Under the pieces are notes generated by a model. It did no database searches. It worked only from the letters and a program-made list of their open reading frames with translations, and had not been told where the DNA came from. A program made the position numbers and the translations under genes. Shown here in pieces: positions 60,544 through 64,000 of a stretch of 64,000 nucleotides of DNA; within the stretch, counting starts at the first letter, position 1, and each line of letters starts with the position of its first letter. This stretch comes from Weissella cibaria (GTDB lineage: Bacteria > Bacillota > Bacilli > Lactobacillales > Lactobacillaceae): NCBI RefSeq assembly GCF_004521965.1, contig NZ_SDGK01000070.1, forward strand, positions 1-64,000. The letters run 5' to 3'.

Positions 60544-61161
60544 ATGAAAGATAGTTTGTATCGAATTATCAAAAGAATTATAGATGTAATAGGTAGTCTT
60601 ATTGGCATGATTGTTTTTTCTCCAACAATCATGGCGATTATCATTGCGATAAAGCTTGATGATGGACAAGAAATCATTTTTAAGCAAAAAAGGGTAGGAA
60701 AAGACGGGAAAGAATTTATGATGTATAAATTTAGATCCATGATTCCTAATGCTCACGCTAAAAGAAATCAATTAATGGATTTAAACCAGACCGGTGGTCC
60801 AATTTTTAAAATTCAAAACGACCCACGAATGACAAAAGTAGGCGCCTTCCTTCGTGCACATTCATTGGATGAGATACCGCAGTTTATCAATGTTTTAAAA
60901 GGTGATATGAGTATGGTTGGTCCTCGACCTGCATTACCAGAGGAAGTTGAAGAATACACCGATGCCGAACTCGCAAGGCTGCAAGTGTTGCCTGGCTTAA
61001 CAGGATTATGGCAAGTATCAGGTCGTAGTAACCTAACATATCAAGAGATGATAAGTTTAGATATTGCCTATATCGAAGATAAGAATATTATTTTGGATTT
61101 AATAATAATATTGAAAACTGTTTTACAGATGTTCACGCCGTCTAAGTCCGGCGCATTTTAA
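60544..61161 (+). CDS. EPS priming sugar-phosphate transferase
   Basis: A 205-residue polyprenyl-phosphate hexose-1-phosphate transferase of the short, core-domain type: one N-terminal membrane segment (IIDVIGSLIGMIVFSP), then FKQKRVGKDGKEFMMYKFRSM, the catalytic region LDEIPQFINVLKGDMSMVGPRP near residue 110, and LPGLTGLWQVSGRS. It loads the first sugar phosphate onto undecaprenyl phosphate. ATG 60544 follows AAGGAGAGG; the TTG at 60535 is too close to that site. Confidence 0.92.
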   Translation: MKDSLYRIIKRIIDVIGSLIGMIVFSPTIMAIIIAIKLDDGQEIIFKQKRVGKDGKEFMMYKFRSMIPNAHAKRNQLMDLNQTGGPIFKIQNDPRMTKVGAFLRAHSLDEIPQFINVLKGDMSMVGPRPALPEEVEEYTDAELARLQVLPGLTGLWQVSGRSNLTYQEMISLDIAYIEDKNIILDLIIILKTVLQMFTPSKSGAF

Positions 61162-61181
61162 CTATGAATAAGGATGAATTT

Positions 61182-62249
61182 ATGAATACAGATAACGTCA
61201 AAGTTTCAGCAATTTTGCCAGTTTATAATGTTGCAAAATACTTGGATGATGGAGTTAGCTCATTATTGAAGCAAACGTATACCAATATTGAAATTATTAT
61301 TATTGATGATGGTTCAACAGATGGATCTGTTGAAATCGGTCGTAAGCTGGCTGAAGAAAATGAACGCGTTCAGTTTGTGGCTCAAGCAAATGCGGGAGCT
61401 GCTAGTGCGAGAAATAATGGTATGAATTTGGCTTCTGGAAAATATTTGTACTTTATGGATCCGGATGACGTTATGGGTGTGAATTATATATATGAGTTGG
61501 TTGCGTCAGCTGAAAAAAATAAGAGCCAATTAGTTATTGCTGGATTTACCAATGTTTTTGATGATGGAAATAAGGTGATTAAGACAACGGTAACCAGTCC
61601 AGAAAACAACTACACACAGAATGAATGGCGTGCCGCAGCTGTTAAGTATTTGAATAATACTCAATTGGCGGTTCCTTGGAATAAATTGTATTTGAAGTCA
61701 TTTATCCTAGAAAAAGATCTTAAGTTTCCGTCAGTGAAATGGGATGATTTGCATTTTAACCTTGATGTTATTAAGGACGTTGAAAATGTTAGTGTAGTTT
61801 CAAATGCTGAGTACTTTTATTTACGAGAAAGACCTGGTTCAGAAACAGCATCAGTTTTTGATAATCGATTGTTCAGTGCACGTAAAGCTCAATTTACACA
61901 TGCGTTGGAAGTGTTTAAATCATGGGACGCAACGTTGGAAAACAGCCGAGATGGCTTAGGATATTATTTTTCTTCTCGAGTGCTTCAGATTGTTGAAGAA
62001 ATTTCGGGTGCTGATTCATTATCATGGCAGCAGAAAAAAGAAGAAGCTTCAACTGTGCTTAATGACCCTTTAACAAAGTGGTCATTTATTAATTCCAAAG
62101 GTAAGAGTGGAATCTTGCGAGTTTTGCAAACTCCTTTAAAAAATAGACAAGTAGTTCTTTCATTAGTTATGGGGAAGTTTATTGGAATTTTCACACATCT
62201 TGCGGGAGGATTTTTCCAAAAGCTTCGAGTAAAAGTTATGAAGGTTTAG
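61182..62249 (+). CDS. EPS family 2 glycosyltransferase
   Basis: A 355-residue GT-A enzyme: VSAILPVYNVAKYLDDGVSSLL at the start, IIIIDDGSTDGS, and FMDPDDVMG as the metal-binding block near residue 90, followed by a longer C-terminal part with amphipathic helices. It adds a sugar to the EPS repeat unit; the sugar is unknown. AAGGATG precedes ATG 61182; ATG 61164 has no site. From about here base use turns AT-richer and codons less biased, as is common in variable polysaccharide loci. Confidence 0.88.
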   Translation: MNTDNVKVSAILPVYNVAKYLDDGVSSLLKQTYTNIEIIIIDDGSTDGSVEIGRKLAEENERVQFVAQANAGAASARNNGMNLASGKYLYFMDPDDVMGVNYIYELVASAEKNKSQLVIAGFTNVFDDGNKVIKTTVTSPENNYTQNEWRAAAVKYLNNTQLAVPWNKLYLKSFILEKDLKFPSVKWDDLHFNLDVIKDVENVSVVSNAEYFYLRERPGSETASVFDNRLFSARKAQFTHALEVFKSWDATLENSRDGLGYYFSSRVLQIVEEISGADSLSWQQKKEEASTVLNDPLTKWSFINSKGKSGILRVLQTPLKNRQVVLSLVMGKFIGIFTHLAGGFFQKLRVKVMKV

Positions 62250-62252
62250 TTT

Positions 62253-63335
62253 ATGAAAATTCTGATTATTAACACCAACAGATTTGACAGGAATGGCATG
62301 TCTACATTTGTTATGAACTATGCAAAAGCATTTGTTAAATTCGGGACAAGTGTAGATGTATTGGTGAATGGTTTCATTGAACAAGATTTCAATGATCTTC
62401 TTGTTGAATTGGGGATAAACGTATATAACTTCGGTAACAGAAATAGACAGCCTTTGAAATATGTAAGGAAGTTACGGGAACTAATCAGAAAAGAAGAATA
62501 CGACATAGTGTATGTACAAGGAAATAGTGCAACGCTGGCTATTGAAGCATTTGCAGTCAATCCGTTCCGGAATCAATTGAAGGTTGCGATGCATGCACAT
62601 GGGGTGACGACAAGTCATCCATTTATAAATTCGTTGTTAAAACAGTATTTTTTAAATCATTTCGATATAGCTCTTGCCGCAAGTCAAGCAGCTGGAGAAT
62701 TTTTATTTGATGGACGAAGTTTCGACGTTGTAAAAAATGGAATCAACGTAGATGAATTCGGGTATTCAAATATTAATCGTGAAAATGTTAGAAATGCATT
62801 GAAATTAGCCCCAAATCAAAAGCTTATAGTCCAACTTGGGGCGCTAACACCGCAGAAAAACTATCCATTTACGTTAGATATTGCCGAGTCGTTTTTGAAT
62901 GACAATTCCACATATTTCGCATTGTTTGGCGATGGACCAGAGTACAATCAAATCAGTCAGGAAATTGCGAATAGACAGTTAACAAATATAGGGCTATTTA
63001 AACCGATAAAAGATGTCTCGGCGGTGCTTTCTGCTGCTGACGGAGTTATCTTCCCATCTCGATTTGAACCGTTTGGTTTGGTCGCTCTTGAGGCACAATC
63101 AGTTGGCACGATGTTAGCAGTTTCGAATGTGTTTGTTAGAGAGTTGGATATAACACCGGCAATTAGTTATCTTGATTTAAATGTTCAAGCGTGGCACGAA
63201 TGGATTGATGACTTGTCTGTTGGAAACAGATATGACTCAGCTTTGACCCAAAAACTAATTGTGGAAGCTCAGTTTGATATGGATACAAATGCTACTAAAT
63301 TATTACATGTATTTGAGTCTTATTTGCTGAAGTAG
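62253..63335 (+). CDS. EPS GT4-type glycosyltransferase
   Basis: A 360-residue GT-B enzyme. N-terminal domain with NRFDRNGMSTFVMNYAKAF (glycosyl acceptor side), MHAHG near residue 110, and the C-terminal donor domain with LIVQLGALTPQKNY and the E-x7-E block FPSRFEPFGLVALEAQSVG near 270. The donor sugar cannot be predicted. It starts three bases after the previous stop, in one operon. AAGG lies in the end of the previous gene. Confidence 0.9.
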   Translation: MKILIINTNRFDRNGMSTFVMNYAKAFVKFGTSVDVLVNGFIEQDFNDLLVELGINVYNFGNRNRQPLKYVRKLRELIRKEEYDIVYVQGNSATLAIEAFAVNPFRNQLKVAMHAHGVTTSHPFINSLLKQYFLNHFDIALAASQAAGEFLFDGRSFDVVKNGINVDEFGYSNINRENVRNALKLAPNQKLIVQLGALTPQKNYPFTLDIAESFLNDNSTYFALFGDGPEYNQISQEIANRQLTNIGLFKPIKDVSAVLSAADGVIFPSRFEPFGLVALEAQSVGTMLAVSNVFVRELDITPAISYLDLNVQAWHEWIDDLSVGNRYDSALTQKLIVEAQFDMDTNATKLLHVFESYLLK

Positions 63336-63372
63336 TAATCGCTATCTACAACAATTAATAACGGGGTTTTTT

Positions 63373-64000
63373 ATGAAAAATAAAGTTTCTATTATTGCTC
63401 CTGCGCTTATGGGTAAAGGAGGGACTGAAACTGTTTTGCTGCATGTCTTAAACAGCCAGACGTTACAGAACTTTTTTAAATTTGAATTAGTTCTTTTAGA
63501 TGAACCCAAAGACCAAAGCTGGTTGTCTGATATTAATAGCCAAGTAAATGTCGTTATTTTTTCATCTAAGTGGCGAACACTGCAATATATTAAATACCTA
63601 TTGCGTAGCAAAGCTGATGCAAATCTGGTATTGGGACCAAAGTCAGCTTTTTTGTCGACGGTTGTTAATCTTGCTAGCAAGACGAAAACGATATCATGGA
63701 TTCACTTTACGCTTTTTGGGGGTGATAACTTGAATCCTAAATATCTAAGAAGAAATGATGGTCATTTACTAATTAGTAGTCAAATGGTTCAACAATTTGT
63801 ATCTTTGGGAATTCCGGAGTCGAAGCTTCAAGTAGTCTACAATCCTGTTAATAAGGGGAACAATTTAATAGAACTCAACTCAAGTAAGGATATTTTGCGA
63901 CTTGTTTATGTAGGTCGAATTATGCTGGATGGTCAAAAAAATATGCGGTATTTATTGGATACCTTAGCTGAGTTAGCTAGAAATTATTCTGTAGAATTAG
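63373..64000 (+). CDS. EPS GT4-type glycosyltransferase (partial, cut by window end)
   Basis: An open frame from ATG 63373 to the last base gives 209 residues of a GT-B enzyme: IIAPALMGKGGTETVLLHVL at the start, ISWIHFTLFG, QVVYNPVNKG, and the beginning of the donor domain LVYVGRIMLDGQKNMRYLLD. It resembles galactosyltransferases of the WaaB/GT4 type, but specificity is not certain. The conserved E-x7-E block would lie beyond the window. AACGGGG is the nearest ribosome-site candidate. Confidence 0.85.
   Translation, partial: MKNKVSIIAPALMGKGGTETVLLHVLNSQTLQNFFKFELVLLDEPKDQSWLSDINSQVNVVIFSSKWRTLQYIKYLLRSKADANLVLGPKSAFLSTVVNLASKTKTISWIHFTLFGGDNLNPKYLRRNDGHLLISSQMVQQFVSLGIPESKLQVVYNPVNKGNNLIELNSSKDILRLVYVGRIMLDGQKNMRYLLDTLAELARNYSVEL

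Noticed and set aside
1-64000. CRISPR array, prophage or integrated plasmid
   Set aside because: No regularly spaced direct repeats with unique spacers, no phage structural, integrase or replication genes, and no plasmid replication or mobilisation genes were seen.

Overview
The window reads as chromosome of a low-GC, Gram-positive lactic acid bacterium of the Leuconostoc/Weissella group, most likely Weissella. The grounds are family-level and partly from memory: about 45% G+C, a short-form 6-phosphogluconate dehydrogenase, T-box and purine riboswitches, an oppDFBCA operon, a class II galT, a KxYKxGKxW-type signal peptide and an LPxTG anchor. It is mostly ordinary chromosome with patches of decay and ends inside an exopolysaccharide locus.

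Layout. 1-252: end of an rRNA operon (5S, tRNA-Asn, tRNA-Thr). 280-5094: small genes, a dead aldo/keto reductase, and an RpiR-type regulator divergent from gnd. 5095-9646: two candidate structured RNAs, a half-length FGGY kinase-like protein and a heavily decayed cell-wall adhesin gene. 9647-16822: oxidoreductases, a TauE/SafE exporter, Tyr T-box with tyrS, a VanZ/RDD protein and a glycosyltransferase. 16900-26584: branched-chain and aromatic amino-acid conversion genes under leader-peptide attenuators, interrupted by a broken cellobiose PTS. 26708-31799: AraC regulator with galactoside transporter, galK and galT. 32200-37936: oppDFBCA. 38010-42822: heterodimeric ABC exporter and an MFS protein. 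43070-50842: redox genes, a T-box in front of a free-methionine sulfoxide reductase, an SGNH hydrolase, a guanine-type riboswitch with pbuX-xpt, mazEF, and an aldo/keto reductase. 51201-55497: L-lactate permease, Mga-like regulator and a dehydrogenase. 55540-58317: a disabled ISL3-type element next to an IS110 ruin. 58839-64000: start of an EPS cluster (chain-length protein, tyrosine kinase, priming transferase, three glycosyltransferases, the last cut by the window end).

The most interesting system is 16900-26584. Two separate transcription units each begin with a short ORF packed with codons for one amino-acid class (Ile at 19212-19277; a Tyr-Tyr-Phe-Trp-Phe-Phe run at 23108-23185), followed by alternative RNA hairpins and an intrinsic terminator. 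A third Ile leader (17801-17875, minus strand) precedes a fumarylacetoacetate-hydrolase-family gene. Downstream lie a 2-hydroxy/keto-acid dehydrogenase and an orphan PTS_EIIC_2-like membrane protein in both units, with an aminotransferase inside the aromatic unit and ilvE just upstream of the Ile unit. This looks like two parallel routes linking amino acids, 2-keto acids and 2-hydroxy acids (for example phenyllactate or hydroxyisocaproate), each with its own transporter and its own amino-acid sensor. Ribosome-dependent leader-peptide attenuation is uncommon in this group, where T-boxes usually do this job; both kinds of control occur here.
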